A DNA stretch of 64,000 nt from Rhynochetos jubatus (GCA_027574665.1 CM050690.1:34504357-34568356), one strand, 5' to 3'. Numbered from the stretch's first letter, positions 31,901 through 42,000 are shown. Notes: generated by a model not told the origin, from the sequence alone. Program-made: numbers and translations.

Positions 31901-34628
31901 TATTTGCAGAAAGGATAACCGGGCTAGCTGACATCAGAAAACAGGAGACTAAGGCAGAAGAGGAGAAGCTTTCCAGTCAGCTGAAAAACCCAGAGGATTC
32001 CCTCAGGGCTGCTGCAGGTCATAAGGACATGCTGCCCGAGTCAGAGAAGGAGCCAAATCCACCTGAGGATATAAAACACGTGGCTGGTCAAGATGCGTTA
32101 CAGCCGGCAGCAGAGGAGGCTGCCAGTGAGGAGATCGAAAGGGAGCAGCTCCTAAATTACGATGCCAAGCAGGATGACTCGCCCCCCGGAAAGGCTGGTT
32201 GGTAGCATGTCATGTGCTGTTAAGAACAGTAAAGAAAGGAAAGTGTGGAACAGGGCACGGTTTCTGCAACAGTGGTGGCAGCCGGCCGGGTGTAGCGTAA
32301 GGTTTCGTAAAGGTTAGTGTGGGATGTAAAAGGTGAGTCGGTCCCCAGCAGGCTTCAGGTAAAGATGGAGGCTCCTGTTGGAGCAGCATGGAGCTAGCAA
32401 GCTGCGTTCTGGAGTTACCCTAGCAGCGCTCCTGTCTCTCTCTCCATTGGCTGTACAAGGCATTTGGGGAAATTAGCCCCGAAGCTTTTTGGTGTTGGGG
32501 CTTTGTGAGAATGTGATGCATTTGAAAAGGATGAGACCTTAACCACCCAGAGCACTGATGAGTAGAAAGACACTATGTATTGATGGTTTGCATCTAGCCT
32601 TTCTACAGAGTCAGTCTGTAAATGCTAGCTATCGCTGTTTCAGAATAAGCTAGCATGGGTAAAGCTCCACCTAAGGCTTCACGTATCTAAAGATTATTAC
32701 TGCAAGTCTGCAAAAACGCCGACCAGATGTTGCAAGGGTTTCTGACATCTGTCACATGCGACCCTGAACCACGTGTCTCCGCAGCACCGAGCAGCAGAGT
32801 GCTGGTGTTGTGCCTAAACCTGACCATAATCTAGACATCCCTCAGTGTATCTTGAGGAGCTCGGTCTCGGTTGGACCCAGTGGCCCAGAGTAATCAAGAG
32901 GAAGCGTTATGGCAGTCAGAGCAGGAATTGATGCCCACCAAAAATGCTGTTTATGCTTTTCTGGTAAACACGTTCATAGAATCATCAGTAATGGCGTTAA
33001 CGCTGTTGATAACTTGGCAGGGTTAAATAAGATTATCTGCATCGCTAACGTAGTATTTTTCCCAACTGCTCCAAAAGGAGGGTGGCCAGAGCGGGCTGTC
33101 CTCCAAGGAGATGGGAACACAGGTTACCTAACGGCTTCTGTTTTAACAGAAATAAATAGCAGAAAGATTAGGAAAAAAAATCATCCAGCAACTAGTGCAA
33201 GAAAAAGCTCTGCCATGTAGCCTGTGCGAGTTTCTGTGAGCATGGAAGATGAGCAGGGTGTTCCTCAGGCCTGATCGTTCCACAGAAATACCAAACCTCA
33301 CTGCACAGGTTCCCTGTAGCTGGAAGAACCTAAGGTAGAAGACAATTTCTTCTGCATTCTCTGAGCATCCTCTCTCAATAAACACTTCTTTCAAAAGTTT
33401 GAGACCTTTAGGTCTGTAATGGTAAAAATCTACTTAATGTGGTGGTGTGGACATGGACAACACAAGGCTGAAAATGTTCATGGCTGCTCCTGAGAGCTTG
33501 GCTTAAGAAGGGTCAGAACCAGAGACTCTTATCTCTTAGCCAGGGCATGCTTACGCCTCTGTGCTGTTACGTTTCTTTCGTGGATGGTTAACTGGGAAAC
33601 GAGGGCCGTAGTCCAGCAATCAGAAAGCATGTTTCTAGTTACTTCTGAGCTCTCTGTACAGAGATATCTTAAGACAGGCAATAAATATTGCTTGAGATGA
33701 CTGGGTGAAGAAAAATCTCCTACAGAAAAGCACTTTTGTGTCACCAGCACACCATCAAACACTCTTTGCCTATATTCACAGCTTTCTGCTCGGTGGACAA
33801 ACTAAAACAAGAAAGGGGGAAGCTAAGATACGTTTTAGGGGTGGTGGCAGTACATTTAAAAGCAACACCACAGTCAGGTTTCCAGCATCGGCTTCATGTT
33901 TTCCTCTCCCTTAGGCTGTCCTTTAATGCATTCTGAAATTGTTTAATGCTTTTCCTTCCCGTCCGTCTGAGCGCTGCCTGAGTTTTACTGCACTTTTCAA
34001 GTCTCCAAAGATACTGTCTTTTATCTGGTTTTTTAGACAAGATTTACAGCAAAAGCTGCTCTGAAAATTTAACAGTTCAAAAGGAAAAACAGTATGAAAA
34101 CCCACTCTAAATGGCAGTTCATTCAACAGCAAAGTAAATTCTGTGGAAGATGGTTACAGCAACTGTTTCTTGTGCAGATGACCTCATCGTATAGCATAAA
34201 ACTAACTCATTGTAATGTTTTTCCAGAGAAACAGGAACATGAAGCACTGAATCAGGGCAAGGATGTTGATTACAATTTAGAAGAGAATGAAGCTGAATCA
34301 GAAACGGACAAGCAAGCAGCACTTGCAGGGATTGAAAATGGTAAAAAAACAAACCCCACAGACCTGTTTTCTGTGCGGCATCACTGAATCTACTGTTTAA
34401 CCTGTGGTGGGGAGGGACAGTCGCTGTAGCTTTGCTACACTATCAGTACTTAACAGTCCTTTCAGAATTTCTCCTGCTGTGTTCTAGATTGTTTCCTAGA
34501 TTAAGAACTATCACTTCTGCCTCTTACAGAGATTTCTGTACCTTTTTCTTTTTTCCTAATCAGTTCAAAACCCTGAAGATATGAATAACCACTTACCCGA
34601 GCACGATGAGGAACGACAGAGGCTGTGA
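7856..34628 (+). CDS. GOLM1: GOLM1, Golgi membrane protein 1 (GP73/GOLPH2), complete coding region in nine exons
   Basis: Coding exons 7856-7984, 10613-10792, 19686-19740, 20774-20876, 26004-26142, 30480-30609, 31910-32197, 34227-34340 and 34564-34628 join in phase to 1203 nt, giving 400 residues plus stop, the family's usual length. Human GOLM1 is a cis-Golgi type II membrane protein that can be cleaved and secreted. Seen here: a short cytoplasmic tail with SCRGMKSPP, a hydrophobic membrane segment at about residues 13-35, a long charged coiled-coil stem (about 44-200), sequons N109-I-T and N144-Q-T, an acidic variable region (203-341), and a conserved C-terminal block with [15 protein letters not shown]. 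The start has a good Kozak context (GACATGG) and an in-frame TGA upstream in the same exon. Odd points: the convertase site reads K52-V-R-R55, and the donor after the seventh coding exon is weak. Identification is very secure; coding exon 9 is the least conserved. Confidence 0.97.
7985..10612 (+). other. GOLM1: GOLM1 intron 2
   Basis: 2.6 kb with no coding sequence. T-rich and A-rich runs occur at about 9470-9483 and 9646-9658. The stretch 10001-10480 reads like an interspersed repeat of unknown family (listed separately). Nothing else is recognised. Confidence 0.9.
10001..10480. repeat. Possible unclassified interspersed repeat (LTR-derived?)
   Basis: This block differs in texture from the surrounding intron and carries an open frame of 92 codons at 10001-10279, with purine-rich text and GGTTCAGAGTGGACCCCC. 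It resembles dispersed avian retroelement sequence that I cannot name with confidence. No target duplication or terminal repeat was found. Confidence 0.25.
10613..10792 (+). CDS. GOLM1: GOLM1 exon 3: membrane-proximal stem with convertase-site region (residues 44-103)
   Basis: Acceptor CTTCCTCAG ends at 10612 and donor AAG|GTAGGG begins at 10793; 60 codons, phase 0 at both ends. It encodes [18 protein letters not shown], then [20 protein letters not shown], a strong heptad coiled coil. The human furin-type site R-V-R-R corresponds to K52-V-R-R55 here, so P4 is lysine. Confidence 0.97.
11171..11640 (-). mobile_element. CR1 LINE, antisense, 3' end joined to RT region (internal deletion)
   Basis: On the + strand it opens with GAACGGTTTGGGTTGGAAGG and the usual reversed CR1 3' region to about 11435. 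It then jumps to sequence whose reverse complement encodes the CR1 reverse-transcriptase phrase [19 protein letters not shown] (about 11515-11575), with a stop after it. In full-length CR1 these two parts are far apart, so a large internal segment is missing or two copies abut. The coding part is broken. Confidence 0.88.
12128..12147. repeat. Perfect 9-bp inverted repeat with CAGGTA/TACCTG boxes
   Basis: ACAGGTAAA, two bases, then TTTACCTGT. Another CAGGTA follows at 12157-12162. CAGGTA/TACCTG is the E2-box bound by ZEB-type zinc-finger repressors. This may be chance; it lies deep in an intron. Confidence 0.5.
14114..14209. repeat. Imperfect TG/CA microsatellite arranged as an inverted repeat
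   Basis: A (TG)n tract near 14116-14126 and TG-rich text to about 14150 are followed by CA-rich text at about 14185-14209 (ACACACACAGGCACACACA). Because TG and CA runs face each other, the unit can fold back on itself. It lies in GOLM1 intron 3. Confidence 0.8.
16360..16440 (+). repeat. T/G-rich low-complexity tract
   Basis: Repeated GGTTTG/TTTTGG phrases and a T13-like run on the GOLM1 sense strand. It is simple sequence, with no gene-like feature. Confidence 0.85.
19002..19023. repeat. Perfect 9-bp stem, 4-base loop hairpin
   Basis: GCACCGACA, loop GCAT, TGTCGGTGC. It is GC-rich, so the hairpin would be stable in RNA. It is located in GOLM1 intron 3, about 0.7 kb before the acceptor of the next exon. 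No known RNA family is recognised; it is too short for a microRNA precursor. Confidence 0.55.
19686..19740 (+). CDS. GOLM1: GOLM1 exon 4: stem with N-glycosylation sequon (residues 104-121)
   Basis: Acceptor GGTCCTTCCAG ends at 19685; donor GAG|GTATGT begins at 19741. It encodes [18 protein letters not shown] plus one base (phase 1). N109-I-T is a conserved N-glycosylation site of the family. Confidence 0.95.
19741..20773 (+). other. GOLM1: GOLM1 intron 4
   Basis: 1.0 kb, AT-rich. It contains a 14-bp perfect palindrome ATTAACATGTTAAT (20047-20060) and, near its 3' end, an alternating purine-pyrimidine run with a GCG repeat (20721-20740). Nothing else is seen. Confidence 0.9.
20774..20876 (+). 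CDS. GOLM1: GOLM1 exon 5: coiled-coil stem (residues 122-156)
   Basis: Acceptor TTTTGTTCAG ends at 20773; donor CCT|GTAAGT begins at 20877. Starting in phase 1 it reads [33 protein letters not shown] and two bases of Leu156. N144-Q-T is the second conserved sequon. Without splicing the frame would end at the donor (CTGTAA). Confidence 0.96.
20877..26003 (+). other. GOLM1: GOLM1 intron 5
   Basis: 5.1 kb. It holds a short CR1 3' tail (21431-21507) and an A-run at 25905-25921. A relatively GC-rich patch with several CpGs at about 24000-24200 and another at 25050-25270 are not linked to any exon I can see. Confidence 0.9.
21431..21507 (+). mobile_element. CR1 LINE 3' terminal fragment, sense
   Basis: Text CCATGCCAGGGGGCTTGGAA, then CTTTAAGGTCCCTTCCAACC, then CTGTGATTCTGTGATT is the last ~75 bp of CR1 including its terminal repeats. 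It is severely 5'-truncated. Confidence 0.88.
26004..26142 (+). CDS. GOLM1: GOLM1 exon 6: end of coiled coil (residues 156-202)
   Basis: Acceptor TTTTCTCCAG ends at 26003; donor CAG|GTATGT begins at 26143. It encodes [20 protein letters not shown], then [20 protein letters not shown], then SKKNSQ. The first part is near-identical to mammals; after ELTK the sequence diverges. Two cysteines (C159, C170) are conserved. Confidence 0.96.
27545..27580. repeat. Tandem 12-mer forming an 11-bp perfect inverted repeat
   Basis: Two direct copies of ACATTTGTTCAA (27547-27558 and 27559-27570) run into AACAAATGTAC. Thus GTACATTTGTT at 27545-27555 is the exact reverse complement of 27570-27580, with nested alternative pairing. 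It is AT-rich and intronic. Confidence 0.7.
28153..28188 (+). repeat. Short tandem repeat, 14-base unit
   Basis: The unit GTTTTCAGCCAGT occurs twice in full and a third time as GTTTTCAGCTGG. It is a small local duplication in GOLM1 intron 6. Confidence 0.75.
29877..30305 (-). mobile_element. CR1 LINE fragment, antisense
   Basis: Starts with CACAGAATGGTTAGGGTTGG, then ACACCCTCCACTAGACCAGG, and runs through the usual reversed 3' region to GCTCCAGCCCTCTGATCAC. It includes an expanded C-run at about 30158-30170. No coding potential remains. Confidence 0.93.
30480..30609 (+). CDS. GOLM1: GOLM1 exon 7: variable stalk (residues 203-245)
   Basis: Acceptor CACTTTCTAG ends at 30479; donor AAAG|GTGAGA begins at 30610. 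It encodes [20 protein letters not shown] and a lysine-rich continuation to PLQAK, plus one base. Sequence similarity to mammals is low, as expected for this luminal region. Phase continuity with both neighbours supports it. Confidence 0.9.
30610..31909 (+). other. GOLM1: GOLM1 intron 7
   Basis: 1.3 kb, AT-rich, with two adjacent T-runs (31340-31371). Nothing gene-like is seen. Confidence 0.9.
31910..32197 (+). CDS. GOLM1: GOLM1 exon 8: acidic luminal region (residues 246-341)
   Basis: Acceptor TTATTTGCAG ends at 31909. It encodes 95 full codons rich in Glu, Lys and Pro, from [14 protein letters not shown] to [16 protein letters not shown]. It is likely disordered and poorly conserved in sequence. 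The donor is G|GTTGGT at 32198, a weak match to the consensus. If it is not used, the frame continues as Gly-Trp-stop (TAG at 32203-32205). The phase (one base carried over) fits the next exon exactly. Confidence 0.92.
32198..34226 (+). other. GOLM1: GOLM1 intron 8
   Basis: 2.0 kb. AATAAA hexamers at 33151-33156 and 33377-33382 could support an intronic polyadenylation if the weak donor is skipped. No exon or repeat family is recognised. Confidence 0.85.
34227..34340 (+). CDS. GOLM1: GOLM1 exon 9: conserved acidic C-terminal motif (residues 342-379)
   Basis: Acceptor GTTTTTCCAG ends at 34226; donor ATG|GTAAAA begins at 34341. It encodes [20 protein letters not shown], then [17 protein letters not shown]. 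The [14 protein letters not shown] block is identical to mammals and is the strongest marker of the GOLM1 C-terminus. Confidence 0.96.
34564..34628 (+). CDS. GOLM1: GOLM1 exon 10: C-terminus and stop (residues 380-400)
   Basis: Acceptor TTTTTTCCTAATCAG ends at 34563. It encodes [20 protein letters not shown] and TGA at 34626. The human tail also has an acidic then basic ending, but identity is weak, so the call rests on phase, acceptor quality and position 224 bp after the previous exon. Confidence 0.85.
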
Positions 34629-37150
34629 ACAAAGGAGGTTCGTGACAGAACAGTCACCTCTTCCTATAAATGCAGCAGTGATGAGAGCAAAGTGATCTGA
34701 GCATGTTTTGATTATCTTGTCAAGGCTTCAGTAAGGGCCCAAAGGAAGTAGTATTTTCTTGTGAAGTTTTAGTACTGTTTCAGTGGTGGAAAAAAATAAT
34801 CTTAAATCTCTGGAGGCCTGGTTTTAAGCAACCATGACCTCTGCAATGACTCTTCCCCTCCTGACGATTGTCCAGTTCAAACCAGCTAGCAGAAAGCACA
34901 GTAACTCTGAAGTTGGTTAACTTGTATTGTTCCTGCAGTACGACTGACTGTACGTGTGGATTGGCGGTAGATGAGGGAGTCCTCTGCCAAGGATGGATCT
35001 CACCCCTGAGCAATGTGCTAGAGAAATCCCCAGTCTAATTTTAAGAGGAGCTTAAGAAGAGCTACCTTACCTTGACAAAACATGGGAAGGATGAGAAACG
35101 GCCCAGGCCGCAGTCTACCCTTGTGCCTGTTGTGGCACCTTTTCACTGCAATGTAGATAGGCTCAGTGTGATTGTAGTCCTCAGATACTGTGCAGTATGA
35201 TGTATTTTCCTGGGCCTCCTAAATGAAATTGCTAGCTTACACCATCTGTAACCAGGCCTAAACACAGTCCTGGTCCTGTTCATAACTTTTAGGTTAAAAA
35301 AAAATATTCTGACGATTGTGTCATCTCATTAAGAGATTAGCAGGAAGACTTTTCTGAAAGCTTTGCTGGACTTCTGTTCACGAGATCAGTACTACGGCAT
35401 GGCTCCATTACCACTAACTTGCACAAGTTCAGGGCGTGAAAACTCAAAAAAACGCCTGAACGTTTTGTGAGAAGCCACCTGAAACGGTGCCACAACTGCC
35501 CGTCTCTCCACCCAGCCACTGTCTTCTGCCAGCACATAGAAAGGCCGGCTCTTGCCTTGCAGATCAGCGGTCACCTCAGCTATTCAAAGTGACTAATGGC
35601 TGGTATCTGAAGGCGGCAAACCAGACTATGCATTTACCAGACATCCCTGTCTGCCACACACGAAGCCGACTTGTTGTGAAGCCCCGTGCTACGCGCGGTA
35701 TACCGTGTTGCTAGTGTTCTGTAGCCTTTTGTCTTTCCTGTAACTTGTTGACTATCAACTAGTTTACTTGCGATAACTCACAGTTACCCTCTGCTGCCGC
35801 TGAGGTGCCCCTAAACCGCAGCCCGGCCTGCGCGGTGTGTAGCCAGCTCATTTGAAGGTTGCCTTTGTGTCCCCGAGACCAACAGCTCTGCGGGGAGCAA
35901 GCTTCGCGAGCGTCAGCCAACCTCAGCCGAGACAGCACAGGAGCAGACAGGCACAACTGACTTCTGAGCCAGCGATGCCTTTTAAGAAAACACCTTGTCT
36001 TAGGCTTTCTCTTAACGCACTTCATTTTGTCACTGCTGCTGTGGCACGTCATTCGTCGTCGTTCTGGTTTACAGCTCCTGTACCTCAAGATGTCCAAGTG
36101 GAAGGTTGGTTTTTTCCAGTATGAAGAGAGTAGGAGTTGTCTGTGAGTGAAAGGCAGCGCTCGACTCAAGTGGTGCTCATGAAGCCTAAACAGTCAGTCC
36201 ACTGATAGACTTGCCATGCCATGTGTAGCTTGAATTCTCCTAAGAGAAGCTAGCTTCCATTATTGAGTTCTTGGTTACTCCAGGGTTATCTCACCATTTA
36301 GGTTGTACTTAACCAGTCTGGGCTACTACAGTCGGTGCATCAGGGAAAACAAATGCTCGTATGCGGGAGAGAAAAGGAGGTGCAAGCATCTCTTCTGGGA
36401 AACCTTGGGCTATTAAGTTGGGGGTTTTTTGCAAATAACCTCATGTATTCTGAGTAAAAGGGGGATTTTCTTAGGGCCTCATCTGTAAACAGATGCATAG
36501 CTGAGATGAAGTTGATGAGGAATTTAACAGTGATTGTTAAAAAGCACATATTCTAACTGTAAAAATACACCATGAAAGACTCTACTCAAGTTGAGGGCAT
36601 GGCTTTAAGCTGATACTGGTAAAATCACAAAAAAGCAATCTTTAAAGGAATTCTCTGGCAGTGTATTAATTACCTTAAAAGGAATTGTTTTGGCTGTACT
36701 ACTGCACATACTTGAACCTGACTAGGCCTCTCACTTCCTTACCAGGTAGATGTTGCCCCTCCCTAAGCCAGACCACCGTTGTACGAAGCATGCTCATTAC
36801 ACCTGACAGAAGGGGGGTCTGAACACCTGCCTCAGAGCAGTGTTCACAAGCATAAAGGAGTGCAGTCTACCCTCAGTGGCTTCAGGTGCTACAGGAATGT
36901 AACCAGGGTGGTAGATTTCTAGAGGGCAAAGGGCCTCTGTCTGCTATGTAGAATTTTAAAATGAGAAGATTTTTAGTTGACCCAAACACAATCCCTTTGG
37001 AACTGTGGTTTACCTAGTGTTGCCTGTCACTAAAATTTTTAGTTGTGTGAGGCAGGGAAAGCTTTGCTGTAATCATCTTGGGGTTAAAATAACTGTTGTC
37101 GTTAATTTTTTTAAAAACTAAGCCTGATCAATTTTAGATAAGCATTTCAA

Positions 37151-37156
37151 AATAAA
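37151..37156 (+). terminator. GOLM1: Candidate GOLM1 proximal poly(A) signal
   Basis: AATAAA followed within 30 bases by GGCTGTGTATT, a possible GT-rich element. Confidence 0.5.
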
Positions 37157-38199
37157 AATTATCTTCTTGGCTGTGTATTCACCTCATTCTGTATAGTTCA
37201 TCTGCTTCTAATGTTAATGAAAATGGGAAAGATCATCATTCCTGTTTTCTTAGTTCTGTAAACGATGTGGAGCTTGGTTTCTCATTTACTTGCTGCTTCC
37301 TTTGGAGAAGTACTGAAGGCTGTCCTTGAGCTGTCCTCAGGTAGTTCAAGATCTTTAAGACAGTGAAGTTTTTTGTGATTGTTCACAAGGTGGCAGCAAA
37401 AGCCAGATGAACTCTCAGTGTCCTGCCCTACAACCACTTTGCCATCTTTACAACTACAGTTCCCACTGTTTTCTTTCCTCTAGCAACAATACAGCAGCAT
37501 CCAAGCATGTTAGTCACGATGATGAGCAAGGATGTAAAAAGTAACGCAAGCTCCTGAGCAGAGATCAGGGAAATCTTGTTTTCGGGGCAGTACCCCTGCT
37601 TATTTCAAGAAGCTGCATAGTGCTGGCAGACAAGCAGGTGTTCCACTTCAGAGCTGCTCCCGAGTTTTCTAGCTCAGCAGTGCTGCTGCTTAGGTGATGG
37701 AGTCGAAGTGGTATTGCTCCACAGTATAGCTCTATGTTACGAGAAACACAAACAAATGTCTTGCACAACCAAGAAGTTACAAGCTCAGCACTGTGGAGGA
37801 AGCCATTTTGCACCAAAATGAAGAATTGTCCTGTCCAACACAGTCAAACCTGGAAGATTTGCTTTTAGGGCTGAGCTAAAACTTGGCAGTATGGCTCATC
37901 GAAAAGCTAGTCAGCTTTTTAAAGTACCCCCCTGGGTCTTGTAGGAGGAGGTTGTTCAGCACAACAGCTTACCTCTGTTATCACACATCTGGAAGCACGG
38001 GAGGAAGAACTGTTCCAGGAAGGAAAGGGTAGGTTTGGGGCTCCTCCTGTTTGGGATTTCTACCTGTATCAACCATTACAGAAGGCAGGAGGATCCAGCA
38101 GCAGCAGTGCAATCAAAACAAGGGCATGAAGGTCAGGTAAGAGCAATGGAACAAAGTAGCAATGCCTCATTTGCAATGGCAAAGTCACAACGGGATTGA

Positions 38200-38205
38200 A
38201 ATAAA
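38200..38205 (+). terminator. GOLM1: Candidate GOLM1 distal poly(A) signal
   Basis: AATAAA followed about 25-70 bases later by strongly GT-rich sequence (CTGGTGTCATG, CTGTGTTGC, GTGATTGTTC). This is the textbook arrangement and the last good signal before the opposing gene's 3' end. Confidence 0.55.
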
Positions 38206-38634
38206 GTTGCCGAGCAGTTAAAATACACTCCTGGTGTCATGATCCTGTGTTGCTAGTGATTGTTCATGTCAGCCACCCAGACTCTACAGCACCCTGAAGA
38301 ATAAAGACGAAGGAACACTGCAGCTAGAAAGAATGGACTCCATCTCTCGCTGTCTTCAAGGACGACTCCTACGTTCGAGACAAAATACCTCCTAGAGAAC
38401 TGACTTCAGTCGAACAAAACTGACTGAATTCAGTGCAGTTGGAGCTGAATGACTAGTTTTCATCTGCTCTTAATTTGTATAAAGATTGTTTTAGCTTGCA
38501 GGACCTGGCAAGAAAAGAACCCAGTCTCTCTACCTGCCAAGTGAGAAATTTGATGCAATTTAGGCAAAAATAGGGAAACTCGCAATCCAAGTGGCTTTGT
38601 TCAAAGCAGAATTTCAGTAGCTTATCAGACATAA

Positions 38635-38992
38635 GGCTTTGTTGCATTATTTTTATTCAGTTCCAAATGTTATTAAATTCCTAAACCATAACTTCCTGTC
38701 AGATCTCATCCATAAAAATTATTTATGATTGAATCTGTAATAAATGTCAATTAAGAGAAAACATTCTTAAACAACAGTTGATTAAAATCAGCTTCACCCG
38801 GAAAACTATATAAACCACTTTAAAGCAGCAGTTGTAATTTAGATCACATAAGACTATAGATAGTCCACATAACAGTACTTTTGTCCTGGAGAATCCCCCT
38901 TAGTCTGGGTACAGCATTAAAAATTCCATCTTATGGCTGGTAGCTGATACACAGACTATGCACCAGGTATCCTAACAACAATCACTTGTCTT
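38635..38992 (-). other. NAA35: NAA35 3' untranslated region (probable)
   Basis: AT-rich sequence between the stop codon and the candidate poly(A) signal. No other feature is seen. A + strand AATAAA at 38739-38744 lies within it and could, in principle, end read-through GOLM1 transcripts. Confidence 0.55.
38652..38657 (-). terminator. NAA35: Candidate NAA35 poly(A) signal
   Basis: TTTATT on the + strand is AATAAA on the - strand, about 340 bases past the NAA35 stop, with TTATGTCTG-type sequence downstream on the - strand. It would leave only about 0.4 kb between the two genes' 3' ends. Confidence 0.6.
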
Positions 38993-39052
38993 TCAAACAA
39001 GCTTCACAACTGGAAAATACTTATGAGGGGAGAAGTCAAATTCTGGAGGAAC
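38993..39052 (-). CDS. NAA35: NAA35 last exon (residues 707-725 and stop)
   Basis: Acceptor CTTTCTAG then GTTCCTCC. It encodes [19 protein letters not shown] and TGA. Almost identical to mammals; it fixes the C-terminus. Confidence 0.96.
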   Translation of the reverse strand, partial: VPPEFDFSPHKYFPVVKLV

Positions 39053-42000
39053 CTAGAAAGAAAATATTTAAAACATTACACAGCAGTTCTACTGAATTTA
39101 ATACTCAAAATGATGGACAGAAAATAAAACTTTTAAACAGCAAAAGATTTGAAAAAAAATAATCCTTGATCCTTAAATGAATATCTGAAAAACACTGCAA
39201 CCCAGTTATGGATATGCCAATCATCCTGCAATAGGGATGGGCACATGGGTGTAGAGTGCTGGTGTGCCTCTTCAGTGCGCTCCTTCATTCTTCCGTACCT
39301 AGCCTCTGGCAGGAAATCTGAAGGCTCTCTCCTCCCCCTGACCCATGCAGGATGCGCTAATCCCAACAGCCAGCATTATCCTAATAGCTGCTGATACACT
39401 GGTAGGAATTACTTCTTCCCGCTCTTGAAGAATTTCCGTATTTGTGTGTGTCATCATCTCACATGCACTTATTTTTATCCCCCCAAACATTTAGAAATGA
39501 GAGTCTTGTGTATTTAAATAACCACAACAAACTATTTCCAAGGAGCAAAAATGGATAAAGCTATTTTCCCCATTACTTTAAGAGTAATTATGACCTGAAT
39601 CTGCGCATTCACCTGTAAGAGATCTACCGTAGCATTCCATTTAGTACTACATTTCACAGTGGATGCAACTGGCATTATCTTACCTTGGAGTCTTTTTTGT
39701 GGCCTCCTGCCAGCAGCTTCATGACCACAATATTGGGCTTAGCAACTTTGAGAATGCGACTGACCTAAACACAAAACAGCAAGAAGTTTTCAAGTGAAAG
39801 CATATGACCTCAGAATTGTTTCACAGCTAATACTCCTAAGTTTATGTACTCTAAACAGTCCTTCACAGTATCTGTTTAACAGATGTCAGGGTGGTTTGAA
39901 GTATAATAGCTGAGTTAATGAAATCTAATAAAGGGAGCATTTATTTTAACAGTCCCTTGTTTTATTCAATATCCCACAGAAACCACTGATTACGTTAAAA
40001 AATGGTTAATATTATGGCAAGTTCGGAGGCACTCATCCAAATAAAGGATTAGAGACACTCTGGGCATCTACCCTCGACACTGACACAATAAGGGGAAACT
40101 CAAGTATCAGCCTGGTGGCTTTTTGCCTAGAAGTGCTCTGGGCACACTCAAACTATCCCTAACCATCCTGGTCAGACAGCTGATGTGTGAGTATCACCCG
40201 GATCCAGAGAAGAGGCAGGGATCCCTCAATCTTCAGGAGAACCTAATCCCGTAACTGTTCTTCACCTGTTCTGATGCAACAGATTAAGTATACTCATTGC
40301 TCCAAAACACAGTCACAGTTAGCTTCCAGGCTATGGACTAAGAGGAAGAAATGCCCACCCGCGTTTACAGCTCAGTGCCGAGAAAACTGCTCCAGGAAAC
40401 AAGTGCCACACTCAATCCCCTTTTCAGCCTGACATTCAAAGCTGGTTTCCCACCTCCCGGGAGTACACATGAAGTGCCACATCCCAGGTAAGTGAGGCAG
40501 GCACGTGCCACCTGCTTGTTGAAACTGAGAGGCTTTTGTCATGGGGCCAGAAGGCAATACACAAGAAGGAACTAAGCTGCTCTCTTAGTTGCATCTAAGA
40601 TGCACAGCAGAGAATGGTTTTGGAACAATGAACACCAGTTATGCTATCTAACATACTGCAACAGACTGCTGTGTAAGGTGCCCACCCCTCCCCGGTCCAC
40701 TCCTTATTCAAAGCACTTGGCTTTGCACAGCACTGTGACAAAGTACGCTTCGGATCTCAAGCAGATCTGGCTGCAAACACACTCTGTTAGGACCAAATAC
40801 TCCCTTTTCCAGTATTTCAGTCTTACCTCATAGTCTGGGTTAGGAATATTCTCAAGAATCATTTTAGCTTGCTGGAAGTGTTTGCTAGCTGCCATGTACA
40901 GATCTGACGACTGAGGAGGTGGGCTGTACTTATTTAAATCAGACATTTCCTAGCGTGTTACAAAAATATATAAATATGTATTAAAATCAGTTGCCAACAA
41001 ACTGTATTTTATCATTTTAAATGAAAACAAAATTACTATATCCAACAAAAAGGTTATGTCAACTAAATAATATTTTAAGAGCGAATGCTGAAGTTGAAAA
41101 CATTTACAATGGCAAATACCACGTAGCAACACAGTGCTTAATTATAGTGCCACAAAATGCAATTAATTTCTCTTAATATTCTTTATAAAATAATCCCTCT
41201 CCTGAACAACTTGCCATTCCTTTGCTTTAATAGTTCCATCAGCAGGGTGTGAAATTACTGGAAAAAATGGGATATATGATATCGTTCACTCAAGTTCACA
41301 GTAAGACACTGAAACTGTTCAAGAAATGTCCAAATTTCTGCACCTGAGGCAGAACAACTCCAGAAATCAGCAGAGGCTATTAACCAGCTGGATGAGTAGC
41401 AGGGTTACTGTGAACACTGAGCTGAAGACAAACCAACAAAGTGCTCTTCTTAGAAACCAGGCAAGCCTCATACAGGACTACACAAGCAGAAGTACAGCCA
41501 GCAAGCAGATCAAGGAGGGTTTAGCATCCTACACTCACTATTTGTGCTGTAAGATCTGAAACATTACACCCAGTAAATCTTTACATTTATAATTGCACCC
41601 AAATCCACTCAGTTCAAGGAGGTTGAGGTGGCTGGGTGCCTACAGCATGTGACCCACAAGGAGAGGTCAAAGGACCCAGACTTTTTCAGTTAGACAAGCA
41701 GGATACTGCTAACGGGTAATCGTAATAGAAGCCTGCAACTACCTGAGAGACAGTTTCAGGCTGGGCATTAGAAAGGTGGTGAGTAGTGTAGCCCTCGATC
41801 AGGTTATCCAAAGACTCCACAGACTAGAAAAAGTAACTGGATAAGGTTAACCAAAGAGGTTGGAAAATCTCTGTACTTGGATTATTGTTTTCAGACTTGG
41901 CTAGACAGAGGCACTGCTGATGCAATCTATAATGCTACTTCAAGGAAGAGACTGGACAAGACAAACCTCCTCCACAGGTCCCTTCCAACCACCACTTCCA

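Larger units (their letters stand above)
34629..38220 (+). other. GOLM1: GOLM1 3' untranslated region (end uncertain)
   Basis: No further exon follows the stop. The first AATAAA I find on the + strand is at 37151-37156, giving a ~2.5 kb UTR. A second, with a GT-rich downstream element (TGGTGTC, TGTGTTGCTAGTGATTG), is at 38200-38205, giving ~3.6 kb. Both could be used. The interval has no recognised repeat. Confidence 0.6.
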
